DNA of 64,000 bases from Leptospira noumeaensis (GTDB lineage: Bacteria > Spirochaetota > Leptospiria > Leptospirales > Leptospiraceae): contig NZ_RQFK01000026.1 of NCBI RefSeq assembly GCF_004770765.1, positions 496,001-560,000 of the forward strand, read 5' to 3'. The notes under the pieces are model-generated. The model had not been told where the DNA came from and ran no database searches. It was given only the letters and a program-made list of their open reading frames with translations. Shown here piece by piece: positions 17,563 to 26,841 of the stretch. Position 1 is the first letter of the stretch. Each line of letters begins with the position of its first letter. The translations under genes and the position numbers were made by a program.

Positions 17563-17697
17563 TGAATCGGAACGTTTTACAAGTTTATAAATATTTTATC
17601 TTTTGCTGCTAAGTATCAACAACGAAGCCCCGTTAAACACAAATACGACAGCCTACCCAAGACCATCGTATCCAAAATCTAACTAAAAATCATTTCT

Positions 17698-18738
17698 TTA
17701 CGGCCTTGGGCAAACCAAAAGGAAATCTTCAAACACTTGTGAAATCAAAAGTTTGTTTTTAAAAACAAGTCCCGTGCTACCTGCAGAAATTTCTGCCCCT
17801 TCATTGGCATACACTTCCGTAACTTCTTTTGTTTCTGGATTGATTTTGAAAACACGAGTGGGTGCTAAATTGGTTCGGTTCATTACGTGACGAATGAATT
17901 TATAAGTGGAATCATGGGCTGCAAGCCACAACATTCCATTTTCATCTTCTAAAATATTGTCAGGACCGGCACCGATGTTTATGGAATCCAAATACTTGAG
18001 ATTTATCGTTCCTGCACTTCGATCCACTTGGTAGACCCGAATGGCTTTTTCTGAAAATACGGATCGATACAACAACTCATCATTTCCTTTTTTACGAATG
18101 TAAATTCCATTTCCTAACATCACGGGAACATTTAGCGCCTGGAATGTTTTTCCGTCATAATAAGATATATCGGCCCGACCACTTCGGATGATCATGTCCC
18201 AATACTTACGAAAGGTATTGCTGGTTCCATTATCGTTAGAAGTAAAAATTTCTCCGGCTTCGTTCATAAAAATATCATTGGGACTTGTAAGGGTGGGATC
18301 ACTCAAAGTTTTTGTATGTGACCATTTACCTGATGCAGATCTTTCGAAAATTTCAATGGTATGTGGATTCTCATCGGCTAACGTATGCGAGATGGCAGCC
18401 AATGTATCGACACCTTTCACTTTCGCATAACTAATTCCATGTGGACGAAAGTTTTCAGGATAATTCGTTTCAATTTTTTTGGCTTCTAACTTTCCATTCG
18501 GATTTGCCAACGAAACCTCAAACAAAGCTCCAATGTCTTTTAGCCCATTGCGACGTTCATGGGACGAAACAATGACAGTGGAAGTATCACGGATGAGATC
18601 CAAATCTTCAGGGCCAGGAGTTCCTGAAATTCGTTCGCATCCAGAGATAGGTTTTTCTTGGATAGGGCTACTACAGTTCACAAACAGAAAAACTAGGGTC
18701 GAAAGGGAAAGAAGAGTCCATAGAGTTTTTACGCGCAT
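17698..18738 (-). CDS. paraoxonase/arylesterase-like beta-propeller lipoprotein
   Basis: The 346-residue protein has a lipoprotein leader (Cys in LFVNCSSP, about residue 22) and a six-bladed propeller of the SMP-30/paraoxonase type. Candidate metal ligands are in GPEDLDL, RPHGIS, SPNDIF and GPDNIL, in the order seen in paraoxonases. It may hydrolyse lactones or aryl esters at the cell surface or in the periplasm. It stands alone, divergent from the phasin-like gene. Confidence 0.75.
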   Translation of the reverse strand: MRVKTLWTLLSLSTLVFLFVNCSSPIQEKPISGCERISGTPGPEDLDLIRDTSTVIVSSHERRNGLKDIGALFEVSLANPNGKLEAKKIETNYPENFRPHGISYAKVKGVDTLAAISHTLADENPHTIEIFERSASGKWSHTKTLSDPTLTSPNDIFMNEAGEIFTSNDNGTSNTFRKYWDMIIRSGRADISYYDGKTFQALNVPVMLGNGIYIRKKGNDELLYRSVFSEKAIRVYQVDRSAGTINLKYLDSINIGAGPDNILEDENGMLWLAAHDSTYKFIRHVMNRTNLAPTRVFKINPETKEVTEVYANEGAEISAGSTGLVFKNKLLISQVFEDFLLVCPRP

Positions 18739-18836
18739 CCGACCATTTTAGCCCAGGATTTCAGATTCCTCCAGAAAAATCTTTCTAGACATTATTGTGC
18801 ACTGCAAAATAATGGAAACATAAGGAGTAACATCCG

Positions 18837-19127
18837 ATGAGCAATGTGGAAAACAAGCTACAAGATATCGTAAATGCTGGGATTGGCGCCGTTAAAACTT
18901 CCAAAGAAGTCTGGGAGAAACTGGTAGTTGACCTAAACGAGAAAAAAAGCAAATTCGAAACCAACTTTCAAAAGTTAAAAGAACAAGGTGAAAGTGATAC
19001 TAGTGATAATGCCTTAAAAGTAAAAATGGGTGTTGCTTGGGGAATCGTTCGTTTTGACGAAATCAAAGATAATGTTGTTAAGTATTTAGATAAAGTAAAA
19101 GAAGGAAACGAAAACAAACCTTCTTAA
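18837..19127 (+). CDS. phasin-like small helical protein
   Basis: The 96-residue hydrophilic protein starts with an amphipathic helix (ENKLQDIVNAGIGAVKTSKEVWEKLV), like the phasin/PhaF-related polyhydroxyalkanoate-granule or helix-bundle proteins. A strong AAGGAG lies 9 bases upstream of the ATG. No PHA synthase is in the window, so a granule role is unproven. An intrinsic terminator follows. Confidence 0.55.
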   Translation: MSNVENKLQDIVNAGIGAVKTSKEVWEKLVVDLNEKKSKFETNFQKLKEQGESDTSDNALKVKMGVAWGIVRFDEIKDNVVKYLDKVKEGNENKPS

Positions 19128-19167
19128 GTTTTTAGTTTTTTTGTATCTCACCATCCTGAATTTTCTT

Positions 19168-19202
19168 CCGGCAGGTTTGTTCGCAGGCCTGCTGGGTTTT
19201 TT
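19168..19202 (+). terminator. intrinsic terminator
   Basis: CCGGCAGG (19168-19175) pairs with CCTGCTGG (19188-19195) with one G-T pair, followed by six T. It ends the phasin-like transcript and lies just 11 bases from the tRNA-Pro gene. Confidence 0.8.
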
Positions 19203-19212
19203 AAACTGAACT

Positions 19213-19284
19213 TCGGAGTGACCGGATTTGAACCGGCGACCCCTTGCCCCCCAGACAAGTGCGCTACCGCTGCGCTACACCCCG
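19213..19284 (-). tRNA. tRNA-Pro (anticodon GGG)
   Basis: On the minus strand the sequence folds as a complete cloverleaf: acceptor CGGGGTG/CACTCCG, D-arm GCGC/GCGC, anticodon stem CTTGT/GCAAG with loop CTGGGGG, and T-arm GCCGG TTCAAAT CCGGT. The discriminator is A and CCA is not encoded, so it must be added after transcription. Confidence 0.95.
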
Positions 19285-19347
19285 TGTTCTGAAATCCAAA
19301 AACCTTACCAACTATGTTGGGTCAAGTCTTACTGATAAATTAAGAAT

Positions 19348-19836
19348 TCAAAGTCCGAGATTGTCTGGTGAAATGGCCCAGATAATTTGACCATGTGCAA
19401 ATTTTTCCCTGGCTACATTGATGGCGATGGTGGAACCAGGTTGAAAAATTAAATTTTCAGCAGCGCCTGAATTTCCCAAAAGTTTTGCGGCAAAATAAGT
19501 GATGTCTGGATTATGACCAACTAACAAAACTGTGTCGGAATTTGTAAAATTTACTAAACAGGAAATAATGTCAGTACAACCTTTTCCAGCAACTAGGTCG
19601 TCTGAGGCTAACATTTGGCAGCCGTATTTTAATTCTTCCGACAAGATTTCTGCTGTGTGTTTGGTTCTTCTATAAGGACTATAATATACCTGTTTAACTG
19701 ATAAAGCAGAGTTTTTAATAAATCTTCCGATTTTATGAATATCACTGACACCTTTGTCGGTTAGATCTCGTTGCGAATCAGAAATGGTTGGACTTGCGTT
19801 TTCAGCCTCACCGTGACGAACCAAAATGATCTTCAT
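19348..19836 (-). CDS. sixA: phosphohistidine phosphatase SixA-like
   Basis: The protein (about 162 residues from the MKIILVRHGEAE start) is a small histidine phosphatase. The RHGEA motif holds the phosphorylated His, and VGHNPD supplies the second His. SixA removes phosphate from phosphohistidine in signalling proteins. A start 18 bases upstream is possible but places six extra residues before the conserved strand. It is divergent from the rppH-type gene. Confidence 0.8.
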   Translation of the reverse strand: MKIILVRHGEAENASPTISDSQRDLTDKGVSDIHKIGRFIKNSALSVKQVYYSPYRRTKHTAEILSEELKYGCQMLASDDLVAGKGCTDIISCLVNFTNSDTVLLVGHNPDITYFAAKLLGNSGAAENLIFQPGSTIAINVAREKFAHGQIIWAISPDNLGL

Positions 19837-19908
19837 AATACTTCCTAAGTCCAAGATTGGAACTTCGGACTAGCGGAGAAACAAAAAATTAAGGAATTTC
19901 TTGCGAAA

Positions 19909-20427
19909 ATGGATGATGGAGACATTCTAAGGATTATGACAGACAAACCCTACCGCAAAAACGTAGGCATGGTGGTTTTTAATTCTTCTGGAAAAGTGAT
20001 TGTAGGGGAACGAGTACAATTCCCAGGTTCATGGCAATTCCCACAAGGTGGGATAGATGAAGGTGAGGATTATTTAGAGGCCGCTAAACGAGAATTATAT
20101 GAAGAAATTGGGGTCAAAAAAGCAACCTATGTAACGGAATATCCTGATTGGATTCCTTACGACTTTCCCAACTCCCTCGGTCTCAATTCCCATCTCCAAA
20201 AATTTCGTGGCCAATTACAAAGATGGATTTTGTTCTATTGGGATGGGACTTTGGAAGAATGTGATTTAGTCCACCACGAACAAGAATTTTTAACCATACA
20301 GTTTATGGAAATCGAAGATACCATCCAATCAGTTGTGGAATTCAAAAAAGAAGTGTATGCGAAGTTTGTTCCTCTTTTTAAATCTGCCATCCAAAATTAC
20401 ATTGCAGAGAATTCAAAATCCAAGTAA
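19909..20427 (+). CDS. rppH: RNA pyrophosphohydrolase RppH-like Nudix hydrolase
   Basis: The 172-residue protein begins YRKNVGMVVFNSSGKV and has a full Nudix box (GGIDEGEDYLEAAKRELYEEIG) preceded by WQFPQGG, the pattern of RppH and plant-type Ap4A hydrolases. RppH removes pyrophosphate from mRNA 5' ends to start decay. It begins a run with acylphosphatase, aldo/keto reductase and a membrane-anchored protein. Confidence 0.9.
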   Translation: MDDGDILRIMTDKPYRKNVGMVVFNSSGKVIVGERVQFPGSWQFPQGGIDEGEDYLEAAKRELYEEIGVKKATYVTEYPDWIPYDFPNSLGLNSHLQKFRGQLQRWILFYWDGTLEECDLVHHEQEFLTIQFMEIEDTIQSVVEFKKEVYAKFVPLFKSAIQNYIAENSKSK

Positions 20428-20448
20428 GTTCTAGAAAGGAGACTATCT

Positions 20449-20736
20449 TTGGGAAAATCAGAAGAAGCAAGAGCGAGAATATTAGTACGGGGATTTGTAC
20501 AAGGGGTCGGATTTCGTTACTATATCCTCCAAAAAGCCCAAGAGATGAGACTCAAAGGTTATACTCAAAACTTACCCAATGGGGAAGTAGAAGCGGTTGT
20601 AGAAGGTGACAAACTTTTTATAGAAGATTTGTACAGAGCCATGCAACGTGGACCCACTAAAGCAAAAGTAAAGGATCATGTCATTGAATGGAGTGATCCC
20701 AAAAATCAATTCAGAACATTTTTGATCAAAAAATAA
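20449..20736 (+). CDS. acyP: acylphosphatase
   Basis: The 95-residue enzyme has the signature [13 protein letters not shown], with the phosphate-binding Arg, and [13 protein letters not shown] with the catalytic Asn. It hydrolyses acyl phosphates in the cytosol. The TTG start at 20449 is set by AAAGGAG seven bases upstream. The next gene starts one base after its stop. Confidence 0.92.
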   Translation: MGKSEEARARILVRGFVQGVGFRYYILQKAQEMRLKGYTQNLPNGEVEAVVEGDKLFIEDLYRAMQRGPTKAKVKDHVIEWSDPKNQFRTFLIKK

Positions 20737-20737
20737 C

Positions 20738-21754
20738 ATGAAAAAACGAAGACTTGGAAAAACAGGAATGGTGGTATCCGAAATTTGTATGGGTACCATG
20801 ACATTTGGCTCCTCGTGTAACGAAGATGAGGCGTTCCGTATTTTAGATCGTGCTTACGATGCCGGAATCGATTTTTATGATACTGCGGAGATTTATCCTG
20901 TTCCTCCTCAAAAATCTTGGGTTCACAGAACGGAAGAAATTTTTGGTAAGTGGCTCAAAACAAAACCTCGTGATGGAATCATTCTCGCAACAAAGGTGGC
21001 GGGTCCTGGCCACGGTTGGTTTAGTCCCCCACTCCGCGAAGGAAAAACTGCATTAGACAAATACCATATCCGCCGTGCGATTGAAGGTTCCTTACAGAGA
21101 TTAGGTGTAGAGACCATTGATTTGTATCAAACCCATTGGCCAGACCATGACATGCCCTATGATGAAACAATGGAAGCACTGACTGAGCTGAAAGAAGAAG
21201 GAAAAATTCGTTATGCCGGTTGTTCGAATGAAACTTCTTTTGGGCTAATGAAAAGCCTTTGGACTTCAGACAAATACAATCTGATTCGGTATGATTCCAT
21301 TCAGAATAATTTTTCAATTCTGAATCGTCGTTTCGAAGATGAGTTAGCGCAAGTTTGTCGAAAAGAAGGTGTATCTTTATTACCTTACTCACCACTTGCT
21401 GGTGGAGTCCTCACAGGAAAATACAACGGATCTGTTCCTCCAGAAGGTTCTAGATTTGTTCGTTATATGGCCGAGGGCGAGAGACAAAAACGAATGGCCA
21501 GCCGATTCCTAAATGAAAACACTTTGGCGTCGACTGCAGAACTAATGAAAATTGCGGAAAAATATGGAATGAGTTCTACCGTTCTTTCTGTTGCTTGGAG
21601 CAAACAACATGACTATGTTGCGTCCACTATCATCGGGGCCAATACGGTAGCTCAACTTGAAGAATCTTTAAAAGCAACAGATGTCGTTTTGTCTGAGGAA
21701 ATTCTATCGGAAATCAATCTTGTTTCTAAGAAGATCCAATACCCAATGGGTTAA
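20738..21754 (+). CDS. aldo/keto reductase (Tas-like)
   Basis: The 338-residue NADPH-dependent reductase has the tetrad Asp and Tyr in FYDTAEIYP, Lys in LATKVAG, and His in YQTHWPDH. The YPVPP insert after the catalytic Tyr is the hallmark of the Tas subgroup. The end ([16 protein letters not shown]) is the NADPH-binding region. Natural substrate is unknown. It is part of the rppH - acyP run. Confidence 0.9.
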   Translation: MKKRRLGKTGMVVSEICMGTMTFGSSCNEDEAFRILDRAYDAGIDFYDTAEIYPVPPQKSWVHRTEEIFGKWLKTKPRDGIILATKVAGPGHGWFSPPLREGKTALDKYHIRRAIEGSLQRLGVETIDLYQTHWPDHDMPYDETMEALTELKEEGKIRYAGCSNETSFGLMKSLWTSDKYNLIRYDSIQNNFSILNRRFEDELAQVCRKEGVSLLPYSPLAGGVLTGKYNGSVPPEGSRFVRYMAEGERQKRMASRFLNENTLASTAELMKIAEKYGMSSTVLSVAWSKQHDYVASTIIGANTVAQLEESLKATDVVLSEEILSEINLVSKKIQYPMG

Positions 21755-21768
21755 GGTAATAAAAATCA

Positions 21769-22464
21769 ATGAGTTCTAATTCTTACGATGATCATTTAGA
21801 TAAAAAAGCTGATACCGGTGGAGAATCAAATCCATCGGAGAAAAAAATTTCAAAGTTTGAAAAGATCACTTCGGGAATCTTTCGAAAACTTTTGATTTTA
21901 TTTCTAATTACCTATTTATTTCCAGAATGTTCCAGTTTTGGTCCTAAAAATGCACAGAGCAGTCTTATCATTGTCCACATGACAATTGTTAAAGACGAGA
22001 TGATTTTAGATGAATTGATAGATCCAAGGTTTCAAAAGGTAACCCTAAAAAAAGGGGAGAAAACTTTTGAATACAATGAAAGTTCGGAACACTACTATTA
22101 CTTTCAAAATTTAAAAGAAGGGCAATATGAAATTCATGATGCCGTACATCTTTTGAATCGTGGTGCATCCGACTTTGCTTTCGGTAGTACCAAACAACCT
22201 ACAAAAATTGATATCGATTTTGATAGAAAGGACATTGAAAAATCTCGAGTGGATCTACAACCGGGAACCGTTGTGTTTCTTGGAAGTTTTCATGTCACTG
22301 TTGATTTTAAATTCCAAGAAGAACCAAAAATTACAGTTCGCCAAAGTAAAACTAACGAAGAAGAACTGGCAGCTATGGAACATTTGTATAAAAATTTTCC
22401 ACGAACCGGTTGGGGACAAAAAGCAAAAAATAGAATGAAACTGCTTTCTTCTTTTGCTCAATAG
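21769..22464 (+). CDS. membrane-anchored or lipoprotein of unknown function
   Basis: The 231-residue protein has a hydrophilic N-terminus of about 38 residues, one hydrophobic segment (KLLILFLITYLF) and then ECSS with Cys54, so it may be lipidated from an internal leader. The rest is beta-rich (VVFLGSFHVTVDFKF) with an amphipathic C-terminal helix. No family is recognised. The gene ends one base from the convergent histidine phosphatase. Confidence 0.5.
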   Translation: MSSNSYDDHLDKKADTGGESNPSEKKISKFEKITSGIFRKLLILFLITYLFPECSSFGPKNAQSSLIIVHMTIVKDEMILDELIDPRFQKVTLKKGEKTFEYNESSEHYYYFQNLKEGQYEIHDAVHLLNRGASDFAFGSTKQPTKIDIDFDRKDIEKSRVDLQPGTVVFLGSFHVTVDFKFQEEPKITVRQSKTNEEELAAMEHLYKNFPRTGWGQKAKNRMKLLSSFAQ

Positions 22465-22465
22465 T

Positions 22466-23179
22466 TTATACTAAGGTAACCAAATCAGGATTTTGTAAAT
22501 GAGGTGTGTTGTTCCAACTTACAGGTTCCCAATGATCTTTTTCTCTTCTAAAAATACTGAGGGAAGAATTGGTAATCGATTTCATAAAGACCGGGAACTC
22601 AACCGGTTGCATTTTACAAGATAGACCCATCATAATCGCAATGGGTGTACTCGAAGAAACAACAAGTGTACTTTTTACATCTTTTGGAATTTCCTTTGGT
22701 CCAAAAGAAACTTTTTCCACGTATTCTTGAAAAGTATAGGGTTCTACAGGATCCCAAACTCCATGAACCCAATCATTCAAAACAATTTGGATGAGTTCCT
22801 GGAAATAATCTCTCGTTTCCTCTTTTCCTTCTTCCCAGGCTTTTTTATAAGATTCATATAATTTGGCAAAGTTATCATTCGCATGACGAATCTTAGCTGC
22901 AAGACCGAGCCACATTTTGGAATCAAATTCGTCCCAGGCTGAATTTACCCCTGGTTCCGGAATACAAAACTGATCCTTTGAAAAACTTTCGATGATTCCT
23001 TGTGCGGTTTGTTTTTGACGATTGAGTGTTCCCGTATATACGGAATCAAATTCGATTCTTTGGTTTTTGAAATATTCGCCGAGTAACCTGGCTTGTTTCC
23101 AACCATGTTCTGTGAGTTGGTCGTAGTTTTTTCCCAGACGATCTGCCTGTCCGTGGCGCACCAGATACAATAGAGACAT
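22466..23179 (-). CDS. histidine phosphatase family protein
   Basis: The 237-residue protein has the RHGQAD motif with the catalytic His near the N-terminus and a phosphoglycerate-mutase-like fold (YTGTLNRQKQTAQ). The second-His region is VVSSSTPIAIMM, which departs from the usual GH motif, so activity is not certain. It is the last gene of the acyl-CoA dehydrogenase - phosphotransferase - DUF6285 operon and starts immediately next to the DUF6285 stop, which suggests a role in the same phosphate-dependent pathway. Confidence 0.75.
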   Translation of the reverse strand: MSLLYLVRHGQADRLGKNYDQLTEHGWKQARLLGEYFKNQRIEFDSVYTGTLNRQKQTAQGIIESFSKDQFCIPEPGVNSAWDEFDSKMWLGLAAKIRHANDNFAKLYESYKKAWEEGKEETRDYFQELIQIVLNDWVHGVWDPVEPYTFQEYVEKVSFGPKEIPKDVKSTLVVSSSTPIAIMMGLSCKMQPVEFPVFMKSITNSSLSIFRREKDHWEPVSWNNTPHLQNPDLVTLV

Positions 23180-23611
23180 TTATGTTTGAAACCTCGGGTT
23201 GGAAACGCTCAGTGTTTCTTTTAATTGGTTTTTTGCAAAATTCCAAACCATACTTCCCGGCTTTATATCGAAACCTGGATTGTTCTGAGATTGGTTTCGA
23301 ATTTCTTTGGCAAATTCTTGATTCCAATCTAACAGGAGCTTGTATTTTTCTTTGCGACTTAAACTTGAGAATTTGATTTTATCAAAGTCGCCTTCTAATT
23401 TAGAAATTTTTAAATTTAGTTCTAAAATACGATTCCAATCCCCTTCGAATTCAGAAGATTCGGTTTCTCTGGCAATCACTCCCAACATATTCCAAGAAAC
23501 TAATGTTTTGTATGATAACAAATCATCTCCTTCCAACTTAGGAAGCAGGTCTTTCATTAAAAAGTCTTGAATGGCGGAAATGAGTTCCTTTGTTTCTGGT
23601 CTATATTGCAT
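23180..23611 (-). CDS. DUF6285-like protein (LvaB-type partner)
   Basis: The 143-residue protein starts at an ATG at 23611 (MQYRPETKELISAIQDFL), overlapping the phosphotransferase stop by 11 bases. The N-terminal helix pattern and LPKLEGDDLLSYKTLVSWNMLGVIARE match the small DUF6285 proteins that accompany phosphotransferase genes in hydroxyacyl-CoA degradation operons. In Pseudomonas the counterpart LvaB is needed for the 4-hydroxyacyl-CoA kinase LvaA (recalled, not checked). A longer reading frame upstream overlaps the phosphotransferase and is not used. Confidence 0.7.
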   Translation of the reverse strand: MQYRPETKELISAIQDFLMKDLLPKLEGDDLLSYKTLVSWNMLGVIARETESSEFEGDWNRILELNLKISKLEGDFDKIKFSSLSRKEKYKLLLDWNQEFAKEIRNQSQNNPGFDIKPGSMVWNFAKNQLKETLSVSNPRFQT

Positions 23612-24632
23612 TGTTAATTTCCTCGATGAGTCGCATCGCTTCCCATTCCATCTCTGCCGTTCTGCGACCAATGGCTGCAAGTTCAATGCCTTTGTCTTTG
23701 CCGGAAAGATGTCTTTCTGTTTGTTGGGCACTTCCAATGGCCCAACGAACATTGCCCATAATTTCCCAAAAAGTTACTTTGAAAGGATCGACTGGAATAC
23801 CGGAAGTTTTTTGGTAAGCTGCATAAAAATCTTTGCGATCACCAAAACCACCGACTTCTTTGTTTAGGCGACCAAACCTCCAATCACGCATACACAACCA
23901 AGCAATATCTTCATGACGATCACCAAAGTGAGCAAATTCATAATCTAATATTCCTTGGAGTCCTTCGGCATTCATCATAAAATTTCCCGTACGAAAATCT
24001 CCATGAACCAAAACAATTTCATCAATTGAAGGAGCATTGGATTCCAACCAATGTAAACATAATTCAATGGCCGGATGTGCTTCCGGAAGTTCGTCTAACG
24101 ATTGTCTTAGATCAGAAATAGCAATGGATGCATAATTGTCTTTTGTAACAATTTTTAGTTTTTGTTTTAGTTCTTCATCGGAAACAGATGCAGGTTTGAC
24201 TGTATGGAGTTTGGCTAAGTTTTCTGCCAGATCAGTTACCATCTTTGTTTTACGATAGGAATCTAGTTCTTTATCTTTGGTAATGTAACGGCCAGTGGCT
24301 TTGCCTCCAATTTTTTCCATAAGAAAAAAAGGGGAACCAATGACCTCGGGAGTTTCTTCCAGAAATACAGGAGTGGGAGTTTTGACACCGGCTTTGTAGA
24401 CAAGTTCTGCTACTTTGAATTCATCTCGTTTGGACAAAGAAGAAAGTAAACTGGCACCTTTGTCAGTTCTTAGAACTAACGATTGTTTACCGGATTTGGA
24501 AACCAAGTCCAATGAATAATTATCTTGGCAAGCCCCTCCACTGAGGTGATGGATTTGCGAGACTTTAACTTCATCTTTCCAAACCGTCGATAAGTGGAGT
24601 TCTACTTTTTCCTGTAGTTCTTTGATCTCCAT
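23601..24632 (-). CDS. phosphotransferase, APH family (LvaA/ACAD10-11 kinase type)
   Basis: The 343-residue protein has the aminoglycoside-phosphotransferase fold: VLRTDKG strand, the catalytic loop VHGDFRTGNFM and the metal-binding ILDYEFAHFGD. The sequence is of the type fused to acyl-CoA dehydrogenases in ACAD10/11, or separate as LvaA, which phosphorylates the hydroxyl of hydroxyacyl-CoAs. It lies 6 bases downstream of an acyl-CoA dehydrogenase and overlaps the DUF6285 gene. It is not expected to be an antibiotic-resistance enzyme. Confidence 0.85.
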   Translation of the reverse strand: MEIKELQEKVELHLSTVWKDEVKVSQIHHLSGGACQDNYSLDLVSKSGKQSLVLRTDKGASLLSSLSKRDEFKVAELVYKAGVKTPTPVFLEETPEVIGSPFFLMEKIGGKATGRYITKDKELDSYRKTKMVTDLAENLAKLHTVKPASVSDEELKQKLKIVTKDNYASIAISDLRQSLDELPEAHPAIELCLHWLESNAPSIDEIVLVHGDFRTGNFMMNAEGLQGILDYEFAHFGDRHEDIAWLCMRDWRFGRLNKEVGGFGDRKDFYAAYQKTSGIPVDPFKVTFWEIMGNVRWAIGSAQQTERHLSGKDKGIELAAIGRRTAEMEWEAMRLIEEINNAI

Positions 24633-24638
24633 GGATTT

Positions 24639-25814
24639 CTAAAAGTCCCACTTCTCAGAAACGTAATTTCTACCAATCACCATTTTGTGAACTTCCGAGG
24701 GGCCGTCTGCAATCCTTGCCGCCCTTGCATCCCTGTAAAACAATTCTAACGGAAGATCTCTGGAATAACCTTTACCCCCACAAATTTGAATTGCCATATC
24801 AATCGTGTTACAGAGAGATTCGCTGACTTTCCATTTTGCCATAGAAGTTTCTTGGCGAGCATCCTTTCCGGTTTTTAACAACCAAGCCGCTTTTAATGTG
24901 AGAAGGAAAGCCATTTCAATTTCTGTGGCACGTTCCGCAAACATCCATTGGATTCCTTGGTGGTCGGCAATTCTTGAACTAAAGACTTGTCTTTCTTTCG
25001 CATAACTTCGTGCAATCGAAAGAGCCCTTCTGGCCATTCCCGTCCAACGCATACAATGAGTCAAACGAGCAGGACCAAGCCTCTCTTGGGATAATCGGAA
25101 ACCCTCTCCAATACGGCCAAGGATCATATCTTCGGGAACTTCTACGTTTTCAAAATTAAGTTCGCAGTGTCCACCCGGCCCATGGGAACCCATCAGTTCA
25201 ATTTCCCGAACCATAGTGTATCCTTTCGCATCGGTTGGGACAAGGAACATTGTGGTTTTGCGGAAACTTCCATTCACCTTTGCCATCACAATCAAATACT
25301 TAGACCCATTGGCTCCTGTGCAGTACCATTTGCGACCATTGAGGATGTATTTATCCCCTTGTTTTTCAGCATTGGTTTGTAAGGTGGTGGGATCGGAGCC
25401 GGCACCAGGCGCCGGTTCTGTCATAGCAAAACCAGTTCGTAATTCACCTTTGATGAGTGGATGGAGGATGAGTTTTTTTTGTTTTTCCGTGGCGGCCAAA
25501 GAAAGCAAATGCATATTCCCTTCATCGGGAGCATCACAATTAAATATATAAGGAGCTATCGGTGAACGACCCAGTTCACTAAAAATAATACAAGTGCCTA
25601 TTAAATCTAAACCCAATCCACCTTCTGATTTAGGAAGATGAGGTGTCCAAAAACCTGCGGCCTTTACTTTAGCGCGCGCTTGTTGGTTGATGTCTTCTGG
25701 CATTCGACCTTTTTCATAGTCATAATGTTTTTCCAGAGGAATGATTTCATTTGTGATGAAGTTTTGGATGTTTTTGCGAAGTGTTTCCACTTCTTGGGAA
25801 ATTTCAAAGTCCAT
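24639..25814 (-). CDS. acyl-CoA dehydrogenase, ACAD10/11 (LvaC) type
   Basis: The 391-residue flavoenzyme shows [25 protein letters not shown] and [14 protein letters not shown]. At the catalytic-base position it has [14 protein letters not shown], with Asp instead of the Glu of ordinary acyl-CoA dehydrogenases; DGPxEVH is usual for the ACAD10/11 group. In the LvaC scheme it removes phosphate from a phosphorylated hydroxyacyl-CoA and yields an enoyl-CoA. It heads the operon with the kinase, DUF6285 and histidine phosphatase genes. Confidence 0.87.
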   Translation of the reverse strand: MDFEISQEVETLRKNIQNFITNEIIPLEKHYDYEKGRMPEDINQQARAKVKAAGFWTPHLPKSEGGLGLDLIGTCIIFSELGRSPIAPYIFNCDAPDEGNMHLLSLAATEKQKKLILHPLIKGELRTGFAMTEPAPGAGSDPTTLQTNAEKQGDKYILNGRKWYCTGANGSKYLIVMAKVNGSFRKTTMFLVPTDAKGYTMVREIELMGSHGPGGHCELNFENVEVPEDMILGRIGEGFRLSQERLGPARLTHCMRWTGMARRALSIARSYAKERQVFSSRIADHQGIQWMFAERATEIEMAFLLTLKAAWLLKTGKDARQETSMAKWKVSESLCNTIDMAIQICGGKGYSRDLPLELFYRDARAARIADGPSEVHKMVIGRNYVSEKWDF

Positions 25815-25860
25815 TGATTCCCAGAATTACAAGAATCAATGAGTAACGTAAAATCTTTTT

Positions 25861-26763
25861 TTAGTGAGATCGAAAAATAGGTCTTTCACGTTTTGAATTT
25901 CTTCTAATTTCAAAATGCAAATGTGAACCGGTCGCTCTACCTGTTTGTCCTACTTCCCCAATTTTTTGTCCCTTTTTTACTTTCTGACCAACGTTTATAC
26001 TAAAATCAAAAAGATGTCCATAACGAGTTTCATAACCCAAACTATGTTTTAAGATGATTAAATTTCCATAACCACCTTGTTTGCCTTTGAAAACAACTTC
26101 ACCATCCATAGAGGCAAATACATCTGATCCTTGTTCGGCGGCCAAATCGATCCCACCATGAAATGTTTCTTTTTTTGTAAATGGATCTAGTCGTTTTCCA
26201 AAACCTGAAGAGATACGTGCTTCCGTAAGTGGAAACTGAAATCCAAATCCATAAAAAAAAGATTTTTCAGATTTCCCCATTGAAATCCCGGGTAAAAACC
26301 ATTTTCCTCTTTCTGGATCAAATTGTAATTTGTTGGAATCAACATCATATTTTTCGGCTAACTTTAATTTGGTTTTTTCATCACTGTTTCCTTCTTCAGG
26401 ATGAAAGGTTCCGCGCATATTGGGAATTTCTAAAACCATACCAGGTGATAAATCATGAGGAGAACTTAATTCATTCACAGAGGAAAGTGTTTCCAAATCC
26501 ATTCCTGTGCGTGCCATGATTTTGAAAAAATTATCTTCTTTTTTTACCTTGTATTGATAGTATTTCAAAGGGATGAGTTCTTCTCGTTTCACACCAGATT
26601 TGGAAATCCTTAAGTTTTCTTTGATTTCCGAACGAAGATTTTTTAAGGAAGGGTTGGAATATTCCAAATTTGCGAGAGTGATGGGATTTGCGGCAAGAGA
26701 GGAAAAAACACAGAGTGTGCTTAGAAACAGGGCCCATTTTGGAAAATCTACGGTTTTAGACAT
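25861..26763 (-). CDS. M23 peptidase with LysM domain (peptidoglycan)
   Basis: The 300-residue secreted protein has a signal peptide (cleavage near SSLAANP), a LysM domain (about residues 68-112: YKVKKEDNFFKIM...LEIPN) and a C-terminal M23 domain. Zinc ligands are seen in FHGGIDL and HLHFEI, plus RYGHL. It should cut peptidoglycan cross-links or act as an amidase-related endopeptidase in the periplasm. Confidence 0.92.
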   Translation of the reverse strand: MSKTVDFPKWALFLSTLCVFSSLAANPITLANLEYSNPSLKNLRSEIKENLRISKSGVKREELIPLKYYQYKVKKEDNFFKIMARTGMDLETLSSVNELSSPHDLSPGMVLEIPNMRGTFHPEEGNSDEKTKLKLAEKYDVDSNKLQFDPERGKWFLPGISMGKSEKSFFYGFGFQFPLTEARISSGFGKRLDPFTKKETFHGGIDLAAEQGSDVFASMDGEVVFKGKQGGYGNLIILKHSLGYETRYGHLFDFSINVGQKVKKGQKIGEVGQTGRATGSHLHFEIRRNSKRERPIFRSH

Positions 26764-26841
26764 AATCTTCTATTTTGAATATCGGCCATTTTCGAAAAAA
26801 ACGATGACGATTCTTGCGGAAATTGAGGAACTGTAAGGCAG

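Noticed and set aside
23612..23752. N-terminal extension of the DUF6285-like protein
   Set aside because: It lies entirely inside the phosphotransferase gene in another frame and has no protein-family support; the ATG at 23611 fits the family.
23601..24632. Reading the APH-fold kinase as an aminoglycoside-resistance gene
   Set aside because: Operon context and sequence type point to the ACAD10/11-LvaA group acting on hydroxyacyl-CoA.
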